The notes under the pieces are model-generated. The model ran no database searches, was not told where the DNA came from, and saw only the letters and a program-made list of their open reading frames with translations. This document shows positions 52,598 to 61,872 of a stretch of DNA of 64,000 nucleotides, piece by piece. A program made the position numbers and the translations under genes. Every line of letters begins with the position of its first letter. Within the stretch, counting starts at the first letter, position 1. The stretch is from Rhodoblastus sp963804045 (lineage in GTDB: Bacteria > Pseudomonadota > Alphaproteobacteria > Rhizobiales > Beijerinckiaceae): assembly GCA_963804045.1 (NCBI GenBank), contig CAWDOR010000031.1, positions 1 through 64,000 on the forward strand, read 5' to 3'.

Positions 52598-53864
52598 GCC
52601 CTCCGGCCTGCCGACCACCGCGACCAGGAATTTGCCGTCGCCGATCAGGCGCCTGGCGACGCGGCGGGCGTCTTCAAGCGTCACCGCCTCGACCTCGGCG
52701 TTGCGGCGGTCGAGATAATCGACGTCGAAACCCTCCTGCTGCAATTGCAGCAAATGGCCGGCGATCTTGGTCGAGGTGTCGAAGCGCAGCGCATAGGAGC
52801 CGGTCAGGTATTTCTTCGCCTTGTCCAGCTCCTCGGCTGTCGGGCCTTCCGCCGCCAGCTTCTCGCACTCGGCGGCGATCACCTCCAGCGATTCCGCCGC
52901 GCGCGCGTTCTTGGTCGAGGTCGCGCCGATCAGGGTCGGGGAGGCCTCGGGATTGGACAGGCTGGTGTAGACCGAATAGGTCAGGCCGCGTTTTTCCCGC
53001 ACTTCCTGCCAGAGCCGGGAGGTGAAGGAGCCGCCGCCGAGAATGTGATTGACCACCATGGCCGCGATATAATCGGGGTCGCGGCGGGCGACGCCGGGAC
53101 GGCCGTAGCGAATATTGACCTGGGGCACGTCGAGATCGACCAGGATGCGCCGGCCGAGGCCGCCGACTTCGACCTTTTCGATCGGGTTCAGCGCCGCCTT
53201 GGCCGGAAGGCCGGCGAAGACGGCGTCGATTTTTTGCGCCAGCGCGGCGGCGTCAATGGCGCCGACCACCGCCACTTTCAGCACGTCGCGCGCCAGCAGC
53301 TTCTTGTGCGACGTAACGAGATCGTCGCGCGAGATCGCGTCGACCTCGCCCAATTCGCCGCGCGGATTGCGGCTGTAGGAATGGCCGGCCCAGGCGGCGG
53401 CCCGCCAGGCCTTGGCCGCCATGGATTTCAGGATCCTTGGACTCGCGCTTGAGCATGGAATTGATCTGGCCGCGCACCCGCTCCAGAGGCTCGGCGTCGA
53501 ACCGGGGGGCATTGACCGCCAGCGCCGCCAGTTCGAAGGCCTTGTCGACATGGCGCGTCAGCGTCTGCAAATGGCCGCTGAATTCGTCGCGGTCGGCGGA
53601 AAAATTCAGGCGGATGGCATGATCGTCCAGCGCGCGCTGAAAAGCTTCGGAGCCGAGATCGCCGGCGCCTTCGTCGAGCAGGCCGGCGAGCAGCGCCGCC
53701 AGCCCAGCCTTGCCCTGCGGGTCCTGGGCGGCGCCGCCGGCGAAGGAGAAATCCATGGCGACCAGCGGCACGGCGTAATCCTCCACCAGCCAGACCGAGA
53801 CGCCGCCGGGGGTGACGAGTTTTTGCACGCGCGAGGCGCGGGAAACGTTGACGGGAGCGTTCAT
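52583..53864 (-). pseudogene. M16 family peptidase-like subunit lacking the zinc motif, frameshifted
   Basis: The protein begins MNAPVNVSRASRVQKLVTPG and reads to MLKRESKDPE, then loses frame. The next frame continues SMAAKAWRAAAWAGHSYSRN to the stop. Removing one A on the minus strand (plus TTT at 53426-53428) gives KDPESMAAKAW and a 426-residue protein. Where zinc members have HxxEH this one has AALLAGLLDEGA, so it is the non-catalytic partner type. The tail has YSVYTSLSNPEASP and GSYALRFDTSTKIAGHL. It follows the catalytic M16 gene by five bases and would form a heterodimer with it. Confidence 0.85.
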
Positions 53865-53869
53865 TTTTT

Positions 53870-55217
53870 TCACGCGGCCTTTTCGTCCTTGAGCAGGAAG
53901 CCGGTCACGGCGCGCCGCCGCTCCAGCCATTTGTCGATCGCCCGCTTCACGCTTTCCGGGGTGACCGCCTCGATCCGGGCGCTCCAGCCCAGCACGGTCT
54001 CCACGGTGTCGCCCACCGCCAGCGCCGCGCCGAACCAGCGCGCCAGGGCGGTCTGATTGTCCTGGGCGTAGACCGCGTCGGCGATCAGGCGGGTGGAGGC
54101 CCGGTTCAGAGCCTCCGGGGAGACGCCATCCCGCTTCAGCTCCTTGAGCACATCGTCAATGGCGGCCTCCAGCTGTTCCAGAAGTCACGCCCTCGGTGGG
54201 GATGGCGTAGACATAGAAGCGACCGTCGTCGAGCGCCGAGGCGTAATAATAGGCGCCGGCGGAAATCGCCAGTTTGCGCTCGTTGACGAGACGGCGATAG
54301 AGCAGGCTGGTCGGCCCGCCGCCGAGATATTGCGCCAGAACCTCCAGCGCCTCGGCCTCGCCCGGCGCCGCGGTGCGTTGCGACGGGGTGAGATAGATGC
54401 GCTCTATGCTGGGCTGCTCGACCTTTTCGTCGGCCAGCCTGACCACGCGCTCGGCGCGCGGCTCCGGCTCGCGCGGCCGGTCGCGGCGCGGGGCCTCGCC
54501 ACGGGCCGGGATTTTGCCGTAAGTGTCGCGCGCCAGAAGCTCGACCTCCTCGGCCTCGATGTCGCCGGCCACCACCAGAATGGCGTTTTCCGGCGTGTAG
54601 AAGCGCTGGTAATATTCGAGCGCGTCCTGGCGGTTCAAGGTTTCGATCTCATGGCCCCAGCCGATGATCGGCACGCCATAGGCGTGATGGGTGAACAATG
54701 CCGCATTGAGGGCCTCGTCGAGCTGGGCGCTGGGATCGGCCTCGGTGCGCATGCGCCGCTCCTCCATCACCACGTCGCGCTCGGGCGTCACGACCTCGTC
54801 CGACAGGGTCAGATTGGTCATGCGGTCGGCCTCGTACGCCATCATCACGCCGAGATGCTCGCGGGCGACGCGCTGGAAATAGGCGGTGAAATCGTAGGAG
54901 GTGAAGGCGTTTTCCTGGCCTCCCAGTTCGGAGACCAGATGCGAGAATTCGCCGGGCTTGTGCTTGTGGGTGCCCTTGAACATCAGATGCTCGAGGAAAT
55001 GGGCGATGCCGCTCTTGCCGCGCGGATCGTCGGCGGAGCCGTTGCGGTACCAGACCATATGCGTCACCACCGGCGCGCGATGATCGGGGATGACCACGAC
55101 GTCCATGCCATTGTCGAGGCGGAAATGATTGACGCGGGGACCTGCGTGGGCTTCGCCGCCCTCGCTCGGCGCCTCATGCGGCTGGGACGGGGGCAGGGGC
55201 GAAGGGACAGCGATCAC
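53870..55217 (-). pseudogene. M16 family zinc metalloprotease, frameshifted
   Basis: The first 335 or so residues are intact: NHFRLDNGMDVVVIPDHRAP, the zinc motif HFLEH (73-77), then ENAFTSYDFTAYFQRVAREH with the third ligand region at VMEERRMRTE. The frame breaks after AIPTEGVT. The next frame continues LEQLEAAIDDVLKELKRDGV to the stop. Deleting one T on the minus strand (plus AA at 54182-54183) gives EGVTLEQLEAAID and a 448-residue protein, the usual length. The start is GTG at 55217. It is probably exported or periplasmic, though no signal peptide is clear. It is coupled to the inactive M16 gene. Confidence 0.87.
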
Positions 55218-55327
55218 GGGCGGATTTCCTGTGCGGCGAGAAAAGGGCGATCAAGCCAATATAGGCGGCAAAAGCCGGAGCGACAGCCCCGGCTTGCAAA
55301 AATCTTGCCCTTCGGTCTTTGGCTTCG

Positions 55328-56422
55328 TCAGAAGAAGTTAAGGAACTTCTTTTCCTTGCCGGTGTCCTGCTCGGTGAAGCCGGTGACCTTGCCATCGGCG
55401 CCCTGCACTTTTTCGGTGAAGGCTGCCGGCGGCTTGGTCAATTGCTCGGGTTCGGCGGGCCGCTGCACCAGACGCTCCTCGCCGGAGCCGGCCGGCGGCA
55501 GGGCGTCGCGCTGCTGCGGCACGGAAAGCTTGGGACGGGCGGCGTAATTGGGAACCGTCTCGTCGCTGCGGCCGCCAAAACCGAAGCCGCCGAAGGTCTT
55601 GTCCCAGATCGACGGTTCCGGCGCCGGCGCGGCGACAACCGGCGCGGCGGGGACGGCCGGGGTCGCGGGCGCGACGGCCTGGGGTTTTTTCGGCTTGGGC
55701 GCGACCGGCGCCGGCGTCGGCTGGGATTCCACCGTCACCGGCGGCAGGGCGGTGGTCTGCTGGTCGCTGGCGCCGCCGAAGCTGAACAGGCCCTTGGCGC
55801 GGTCGAGCAGCGAGGGATCCTGCGGCTGTGCGGGCGCCGGGGGCTGGGCCTGGGCCATGAAATTGCGCGGGTCGGGCCGCTCCAGCGCGCTCGAATCGAA
55901 CATGCGGTTGAGCAGATATTTCTTCGGCATGCCATTGGGCTGGAGATCTTCGTCGTCATCGTCAGCCGGAGCGGCGGCGCCTTTCGCGCCGGGAGTCCCT
56001 GCGCCCGAAGTTGCTGCGCCGGGAGCCCCCGCACCGGTCTCGCCACCCTTCTGGCCAAGCGAAGACGGGCTGAACATCTTGTTGAGCAGATATTTTCTCG
56101 GCGCCTGGTTGCCGAAAACGCTTTCGTTCTCTTCCTGCGCGGCCGCCGCGGTTTCTGGAGCCGGGGCTGCCGGCGCGGCGGCGGGTGCGGCCGGCGCCGG
56201 CGCGACCGCGAGTTTCCTTGGCTTCCTGACGGGCTTTTTGGCGGGCGCGGTCTGGGCCTTCACCGCAGGCGCCTGCGGCGGCAGAGGCTGGGCGGCCGCA
56301 TCCAGCTTGTCCACGGGCTTGTCCCACAGCAACTCCCCGGCGCGGGCCGGGAGCGCAATCAGAACCGCCGCGCAAAAAAATGGCGCCGCCAGTCCGAGGC
56401 TGATCTTGTCTTTCTTGGCCAT
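55328..56422 (-). CDS. Exported Pro/Ala-rich protein with repeated YLLN-MF motif, unknown
   Basis: A 364-residue protein. A signal peptide (ISLGLAAPFFCAAVLIALPARA, about residues 7-28) is followed by WDKPVDKLD and long Pro/Ala-rich linkers. A 15-residue motif occurs twice: PRKYLLNKMFSPSSL (108-122) and PKKYLLNRMFDSSAL (166-180), with an acidic DDDDED just before the second. A Gly/Phe-rich patch (FGGFGFGGRSDE) lies near residue 280. No family recognised. It sits between lspA and the M16 pair on the same strand, and the context suggests an envelope role. Confidence 0.7.
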   Translation of the reverse strand: MAKKDKISLGLAAPFFCAAVLIALPARAGELLWDKPVDKLDAAAQPLPPQAPAVKAQTAPAKKPVRKPRKLAVAPAPAAPAAAPAAPAPETAAAAQEENESVFGNQAPRKYLLNKMFSPSSLGQKGGETGAGAPGAATSGAGTPGAKGAAAPADDDDEDLQPNGMPKKYLLNRMFDSSALERPDPRNFMAQAQPPAPAQPQDPSLLDRAKGLFSFGGASDQQTTALPPVTVESQPTPAPVAPKPKKPQAVAPATPAVPAAPVVAAPAPEPSIWDKTFGGFGFGGRSDETVPNYAARPKLSVPQQRDALPPAGSGEERLVQRPAEPEQLTKPPAAFTEKVQGADGKVTGFTEQDTGKEKKFLNFF

Positions 56423-56506
56423 TGCCGATCCCTGATGGTCCCGCCGCGAGAATAATCGCCTGCCTCTTATCGCCGCTTCTTGGCGAATTCACGGCAAAAC
56501 CGCAAC

Positions 56507-57013
56507 TTATTCCGCGACAGGGACTTTCGACTTTATCAACTCATATATCAGCAGCACCGCGCCGGCAAATATGCCGACATCCGCCAGATTGAACACATAA
56601 TTGGCCAGCGGCCCCGCCCAGAAGGGCGTGTGGAAATAAAGGAAATCCGCCACCGCGCCGTGTGTCAGGCGGTCGCAGCCATTGCCCAGCGCGCCGCCGA
56701 TCAGGCAGCCGAAGGCCGCCGCCGCGATCCTGTTTTGCGCCCGCCACAGCAGCACGCCGAGCGCCAGCGCGGCGGCCAGCGCCATTCCCGCCAGGGCGTA
56801 ACGGCCGAAATCGCCGTCCGAGCGCAGCATCGTATAGGCTATGCCGCGATTCCAGCTCATGGTCAGCGCCAGAAACGGCGTCAGATCGATGCGCCGCGCC
56901 TGCGGACCGTCGAGCAGGCCGATGGCCCAGAGTTTCGACGCCTGATCGGCGGCGAAAACCGCCGCCGCCAGGGAAAAGCCCAGCAGCCGGCGGCTTTTTT
57001 CCGGCGAAGTCAC
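56507..57013 (-). CDS. lspA: Lipoprotein signal peptidase
   Basis: A 168-residue inner-membrane aspartic protease with four hydrophobic segments. The catalytic Asp residues are Asp114 in NGCDRLTHGAVADF and Asp145 in FNLADVGI; the NRGIAY segment is also typical. It cleaves the signal peptide of diacylglyceryl prolipoproteins. The GTG at 57013 overlaps the ileS stop (GTGA), giving the family-length start MTSPEKSRRLLGF; a longer in-frame N-terminus is not conserved. The ileS-lspA coupling is widespread. Confidence 0.95.
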   Translation of the reverse strand: MTSPEKSRRLLGFSLAAAVFAADQASKLWAIGLLDGPQARRIDLTPFLALTMSWNRGIAYTMLRSDGDFGRYALAGMALAAALALGVLLWRAQNRIAAAAFGCLIGGALGNGCDRLTHGAVADFLYFHTPFWAGPLANYVFNLADVGIFAGAVLLIYELIKSKVPVAE

Positions 57014-59955
57014 GCCGAAAGCCCGGCCGCGCGCAATTCGCGCAAAGCGCGCGCGTCGCGCGGGGTGACATCGGGATAGTCGGGGTCCGAGCCGACCAAA
57101 GGCGAAATCCGCCAGGACCGGGCGCATTTGCGCCCCTCGGCGCGGCGGCTGACCACGCCGACCCCGGGCGTCTCGGGCAGGGTGAAGGCGCCCTCCGGCG
57201 CTTCCGCCGCGATCACTTCAATCGCCGAGGTGATGCAGACATCGGCGAAATCCACGCCCTCAAGGGCGGCGCGCAAACCGGCGTCGGCGATATAGACGAG
57301 CGGATTGGCCTCCAGCGAGGCGCCGATGGTCTTGTTGGCGCGCTCGATTTCCAGCGCGCCGGTGACCACCGCGCGAATGCGGCGCACCGCCCGCCATTTC
57401 GCCGCCAAGGCCTCGTCGCGGCCGGCGTCCAGCCCCGCGGCGAAACTGGCGAGATGCACCGAAGGCTCGGCGTCGGGGCGGAAACTCAGCCAGGCCTCTT
57501 CGGCGGTAAAGCACAGGATCGGCGCCAGCCATTTGAGCAAGGCGTCGCAAAGCGTGTCGATCACGCTCAACGCGGCGCGGCGGGTCGGGCTCGACGGCGG
57601 ATCGCAATAAAGCGCGTCCTTGCGAATGTCGAAATAAAAGGCCGAGAGATCGCCGGTCATGAAGGCGGAAAGCGTCGCCACCACTTTTTTATAATCGAAA
57701 GCGGCATAGGCCTCGCGCACCTGGCCGTCCACTTCGGCGAGGCGGTGCAGCAGATAGCGCTCCAGCTCGGGCATGTCGGCCCTGGCCACGCTTTGCGCGG
57801 GGTCGAAATGCGCCAGCGCCCCGAGCATCCAGCGCAGCGTGTTGCGCAGCTTGCGATAGGTTTCCGAGAAGGTCGCCAGGATTTCCTTGCCGATGCGCAG
57901 ATCGTCGGAATAGTCCGAGGCCGCCACCCAGAGCCGCAAAATATCGGCGCCGGCGTCCTTGATGACCGTCTGCGGCGCCACGACATTGCCCAGCGACTTG
58001 GACATTTTGCGGCCCTTCTCATCCAGCACGAAGCCGTGGGTCAGCACGAAATCATAGGGCGCGCGGCCGCGCGTGCCGCAGCTTTCGAGCAGGCTGGAGT
58101 GGAACCAGCCGCGATGCTGGTCGGAGCCTTCGAGATACATGACCTCGTCCGGCCCGCCATCGTGCCGGCGCCTTATGCCGGCGAGAGTCGGGAAATGCTT
58201 GGGGTCTTCCAGCGTGAAGGCGTGGGTCGAGCCGGAATCGAACCAGACGTCGAGGACATCGTCGATCTTTTCATAATCGGCGGGGTCATGCTCGGGCCGC
58301 AGGAAGCGTTCGGCGGCGCCCTGCTTGTACCAGGCGTCGGCGCCTTCCTGGGCGAAAGCGGCGACGATGCGGGCGTTGACTTTTTCGTCCACCAGAATCT
58401 CGTGGCCGCCCTTTTTGACGAAAACCGCGATGGGCACGCCCCAGGCGCGCTGGCGCGACACCACCCAGTCCGGGCGATTGGCGATCATGCCGGTGATGCG
58501 GTTTTCGCCGGCGGCGGGCACCCATTTCGTGCGCGCGATCTCCTCCAGGGCGATTTCGCGCAGGGTCGCGCCATTGGACGCCGCGCCCGCCAGGGCGAAG
58601 GGCTTGTCCATGGCGATGAACCATTGCGGCGTGTTGCGGAAGATCACCGGCTTCTTCGACCGCCAGCTATGCGGATAGGAATGCTTGAGCCGCCCGCGCG
58701 CCAAAAGCGCGCCCGCCGCGATCAGCGCGTCCATGACGCGGGCGTTGGCGTCGCCCTTGTTTCCTTTGTCGTCGATGACGCGGGCGCCGTCGAAACCGGG
58801 GACTTCCTTGGTGTAAAAGCCGTCGGCGTCGACCGTATAGGGGATTTTCGTGTCGATCCCGCGCTCGATCAGCAGCCGGCCCGAGGCCATCCAAATGTCG
58901 AAATCCTCGCGGCCATGACCCGGCGCGGTATGGACAAAGCCGGCGCCGGCGTCATCGGTGACATGGTCGCCGTCGAGCAGCGGCACGTCGAAGCGGTAAC
59001 CGAGGCTTTCCAGCGGATGGGCGCAGGTCAGCGTGGCCAGTTCGCTCGCGGGGACATCGCGGACCTTCTCGAAAGCCTCGACCTTGGCGGCTTTGAACAC
59101 GTCTTCGGCGAGCTTGTCCGCCAGGATGAACTCATCGCCCGCCTTCGCCCAATTGCCCTCGGGCGCCGCGATGACGCGATAAAGCCCGTAGGAAATCCGG
59201 TGCGAGAAGGAAATGGCGCGGTTGCCGGGAAGGGTCCAGGGCGTGGTGGTCCAGATCACCACTTTCGCGGAAGAGCCGCGCACCGGAAACGCCACAAACA
59301 CCCAGTCGGACGTATGGTCCTCATATTCCACTTCGGCCTCGGCCAGAGCGGTTTTCTCCACCACCGACCACATCACCGGCTTGGAGCCGCGATAGAGCAG
59401 GCCATTGGCGGCGAATTTGAGGATTTCCGCGGCGATCACGCTTTCGGCGGCGAAATCCATGGTGGCGTAGCGGCCTTCCCATTCGCCGGAGACGCCGAGC
59501 CGCTTGAACTCCTCGCGCTGGATGTTGAGCCAGTTCTCGGCGAAGGCCCGGCACTCCTGGCGGAATTCCACCACCGGCACTTCATCCTTGTTGCGGCCCT
59601 TGGCGCGATATTGCTCCTCGATCTTCCATTCGATGGGCAGGCCGTGGCAGTCCCAGCCCGGCACATAATTGGCGTGCTTGCCGCTCATGCGCTGCGAGCG
59701 GACGACAATGTCCTTGAGGATCTTGTTCAGCGCATGGCCGATGTGAATATTGCCATTGGCGTAGGGCGGGCCGTCATGCAGCACGAATTTCGGTTTTTCC
59801 GCGCCGGCCTGGCGCAGCTTTTCGGTCAGCCCGATGTCTTCCCAGCGCTGGAGCAGCTCCGGCTCCTTTTTCGGCAGGCCGGCGCGCATGGGAAATTCGG
59901 TTTTCGGCAGATAAAGCGTGGCGGAATAATCGGGGCCGGTCTTCTCGGTCATCAT
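57010..59955 (-). CDS. ileS: Isoleucyl-tRNA synthetase
   Basis: A 981-residue class Ia synthetase. FVLHDGPPYANGNIHIGHAL carries the HIGH motif, VPGWDCHGLPIEWKIE is family-specific, and KGRKMSKSLGN is KMSKS. A full editing domain (about 200-400) and anticodon domain are present. The C-terminus is short, KCARSW followed by DYPDVTPRDARALREL, without the zinc-ribbon of the E. coli enzyme, as is common in alphaproteobacteria. The ATG at 59955 is followed by a second ATG, either of which may start the protein. It overlaps lspA by four bases. Confidence 0.97.
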   Translation of the reverse strand: MMTEKTGPDYSATLYLPKTEFPMRAGLPKKEPELLQRWEDIGLTEKLRQAGAEKPKFVLHDGPPYANGNIHIGHALNKILKDIVVRSQRMSGKHANYVPGWDCHGLPIEWKIEEQYRAKGRNKDEVPVVEFRQECRAFAENWLNIQREEFKRLGVSGEWEGRYATMDFAAESVIAAEILKFAANGLLYRGSKPVMWSVVEKTALAEAEVEYEDHTSDWVFVAFPVRGSSAKVVIWTTTPWTLPGNRAISFSHRISYGLYRVIAAPEGNWAKAGDEFILADKLAEDVFKAAKVEAFEKVRDVPASELATLTCAHPLESLGYRFDVPLLDGDHVTDDAGAGFVHTAPGHGREDFDIWMASGRLLIERGIDTKIPYTVDADGFYTKEVPGFDGARVIDDKGNKGDANARVMDALIAAGALLARGRLKHSYPHSWRSKKPVIFRNTPQWFIAMDKPFALAGAASNGATLREIALEEIARTKWVPAAGENRITGMIANRPDWVVSRQRAWGVPIAVFVKKGGHEILVDEKVNARIVAAFAQEGADAWYKQGAAERFLRPEHDPADYEKIDDVLDVWFDSGSTHAFTLEDPKHFPTLAGIRRRHDGGPDEVMYLEGSDQHRGWFHSSLLESCGTRGRAPYDFVLTHGFVLDEKGRKMSKSLGNVVAPQTVIKDAGADILRLWVAASDYSDDLRIGKEILATFSETYRKLRNTLRWMLGALAHFDPAQSVARADMPELERYLLHRLAEVDGQVREAYAAFDYKKVVATLSAFMTGDLSAFYFDIRKDALYCDPPSSPTRRAALSVIDTLCDALLKWLAPILCFTAEEAWLSFRPDAEPSVHLASFAAGLDAGRDEALAAKWRAVRRIRAVVTGALEIERANKTIGASLEANPLVYIADAGLRAALEGVDFADVCITSAIEVIAAEAPEGAFTLPETPGVGVVSRRAEGRKCARSWRISPLVGSDPDYPDVTPRDARALRELRAAGLSA

Positions 59956-60160
59956 GCGTCTCTTGTGGCGTCTCTTGGCGAAACGGGTTTGGAACGGTCA
60001 ATCCCCGGCGCGCGCGAAAAAATCAGGCGCGGGCCGGGCCGATAATTCGCCGGGAGATTTGTGTCGGTGGACGTCGCATGGCGCCTTCTAGCATGTTTGC
60101 GCGTAAGATAAAGGAAGAGGGCCGGGAAATCGCCGGGCAATTTGCGGAGACGGGCGGAAC

Positions 60161-61528
60161 ATGAGGGATGACGAGGCCAATCGGTTCGGCGCCCGCGCCG
60201 CGCGCTATCTGGCGGTCGGCGCGCAGGCGGGCGGTCTGGCGGCGAAAATGATTTCCGGGCGGCTGCGCGGCGAGGGCCGGGACGCCGAGGCGCAAAATCT
60301 CGCCAATGCGCTCGGCGGGCTCAAGGGACCGCTGATGAAGGCGGCGCAATTGCTCGCCACCATTCCCGAGGCGCTGCCCGCCGATTACGCCGAGGCGCTG
60401 ATGGCGCTGCAAAGCGAGGCCCCGCCGATGGGCGCCGGCTTTGTCGCGCGGCGCATGGCCGCCGAGCTCGGCCCCGACTGGCGCAAAAAATTCGCCGCTT
60501 TCGATCTGAAGCCCGCCGCCGCCGCCTCGCTCGGCCAGGTTCACAAGGCTGTCGGCCTCGACGGCGCTTCGCTCGCCTGCAAGCTGCAATATCCCGACAT
60601 GGCCTCGGCGGTGGAGGCCGATTTGGCCCAGCTCGAGCTGGCTCTGGCGCTGCATCGGCGCATGAACAGCGGCATTGACGCCGGCGAGGCGGCGGCCGAA
60701 GTGGCGGCGCGGCTGCGCGAGGAGCTGGATTATCGCCGCGAGGCCCGGCAGGCGGCGCTTTACGGGCTGATGCTGGGGGCGCGCGCCGATATTCGCATTC
60801 CCAAAACCCACGAGGCCCTGTCGTCGGGGCGGCTGCTGACGCTCGACTGGCTCGAAGGCGAAAAGCTGCTGAGCTTCAAGGACGCCGACCAGGAGCAGCG
60901 CAACGCCATAGCCACGGCGATTTTCGCGGCCTGGTGGCTGCCCTTCGCCCGCCATGGGGTGATTCATGGCGATCCCCATCTCGGCAATTACACGGTTTTT
61001 CGCGAAGGCGGCCGCGCCGCCGGGATCAATCTGCTCGATTACGGCTGCATCAGGGTGTTTCCGCCGAAATTCGTCGGCGGCGTGGTCCAGCTTTACCGCG
61101 CCTTGCGCGCCCAGGACCGCGACGGAATCGCCTCGGCCTATGAAATCTGGGGTTTTGAGGGGCTCAACGCCGATCTGATCGACACCTTGACGCTTTGGGC
61201 GCGGTTCATTCTCGGTCCGCTGCTTGAGGATCGGGAAAGGCCGATCGCCGAAAATGTCGCCATTGGCGCCTATGGACGGCGTGAGGCCGAGGAGGTGCAT
61301 GGCCGGCTGCGCCGCTTCGGCCCGGTGCGCATTCCCCGCGAATTCGTCTTCATGGACCGCGCCGCGATAGGCCTCGGGGGCGCCTTTCTGCATCTGGGCG
61401 CGCGGCTGAACTTTCACCGCCTGTTCGAGGCGGCGCTGGAGGATTTCTCGGCGGCGTCGGTGGCTTCGCGCCAAAAAGCGGCTTTGGCGCAGGTGGGCTG
61501 GACGCCTTCGGACGCGGCGACGGCCTGA
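60161..61528 (+). CDS. ABC1/UbiB-type atypical kinase
   Basis: A 455-residue ADCK/UbiB-family protein. The KxGQ-like motif is KGPLMKAAQLLATIPEALP, the alanine-rich loop is AAASLGQVHKA, followed by LACKLQYPDM, EELDYRREARQ, the catalytic HGDPHLGNY and DYG in place of DFG. The family supports ubiquinone synthesis or lipid homeostasis; this member is closer to the soluble ADCK group than to UbiB with C-terminal helices. GGAG precedes the ATG. It is divergent from ileS with 205 bases between. Confidence 0.9.
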   Translation: MRDDEANRFGARAARYLAVGAQAGGLAAKMISGRLRGEGRDAEAQNLANALGGLKGPLMKAAQLLATIPEALPADYAEALMALQSEAPPMGAGFVARRMAAELGPDWRKKFAAFDLKPAAAASLGQVHKAVGLDGASLACKLQYPDMASAVEADLAQLELALALHRRMNSGIDAGEAAAEVAARLREELDYRREARQAALYGLMLGARADIRIPKTHEALSSGRLLTLDWLEGEKLLSFKDADQEQRNAIATAIFAAWWLPFARHGVIHGDPHLGNYTVFREGGRAAGINLLDYGCIRVFPPKFVGGVVQLYRALRAQDRDGIASAYEIWGFEGLNADLIDTLTLWARFILGPLLEDRERPIAENVAIGAYGRREAEEVHGRLRRFGPVRIPREFVFMDRAAIGLGGAFLHLGARLNFHRLFEAALEDFSAASVASRQKAALAQVGWTPSDAATA

Positions 61529-61872
61529 CCTGGGGCGCCAAAACCATATTTTCCGCGACGGCCCATTGGCCAAAGCGAAAAAATCCGATAGTTTTTCCAT
61601 CCTTTTTGGCAGTTGCGCCACGCTTCCGCTAATGGGAAAACATTACGGCAAGGCTCGAAGGAAAAAAAATTGGCCTTGCCAGGAGGAGTATAAAATGGCG
61701 GCGCCGCGAAAACCGTTCGAAAGATTCGCCTCCCCGGTCCAGGGGGCGATGACGCGCGATAACGCCTCTCGCCTCCGTCGCACGCACTGATCCCAGCCCG
61801 TCCCGCCTGGCGCCGCGCCAAGGTGGACTTGTCCAGACCCGTGGTGAAAAGCGGGCCCATTCGGAGTTATTC
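61529..61872 (+). promoter_or_regulatory. Leader region of the pnt operon with hairpin and small frame
   Basis: A 344-base region. Arms GGCAAGGC (61647-61654) and GCCTTGCC (61673-61680) form a perfect 8-bp stem around an A-rich 18-base loop. The stem ends directly before a consensus Shine-Dalgarno AGGAGGAG (61681-61688). A 31-codon frame starts at ATG 61695 (MAAPRKPFERFASPVQGAMT...) and ends at TGA 61788-61790. pntAA starts 82 bases further with its own GGAG. The layout looks like a translated leader whose access is controlled by the hairpin; the small frame itself has no known family. Confidence 0.45.
61695..61790 (+). CDS. Possible 31-residue small protein or leader peptide
   Basis: The frame runs from ATG to TGA with AGGAGGAG six bases upstream, the best ribosome binding site in this part of the window. 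The product is basic (several Arg and Lys, ending RLRRTH), with no membrane segment and no family I recognise. It could be a free small protein or a leader peptide for pntAA. Evidence rests on the ribosome binding site alone. Confidence 0.4.
   Translation: MAAPRKPFERFASPVQGAMTRDNASRLRRTH

Noticed and set aside
58226..58245. A tRNA T-arm-like sequence (GGAATCGAACC)
   Set aside because: It is within the conserved coding sequence of ileS (segment DSGSTHAF) and no acceptor or anticodon arm can be built around it.
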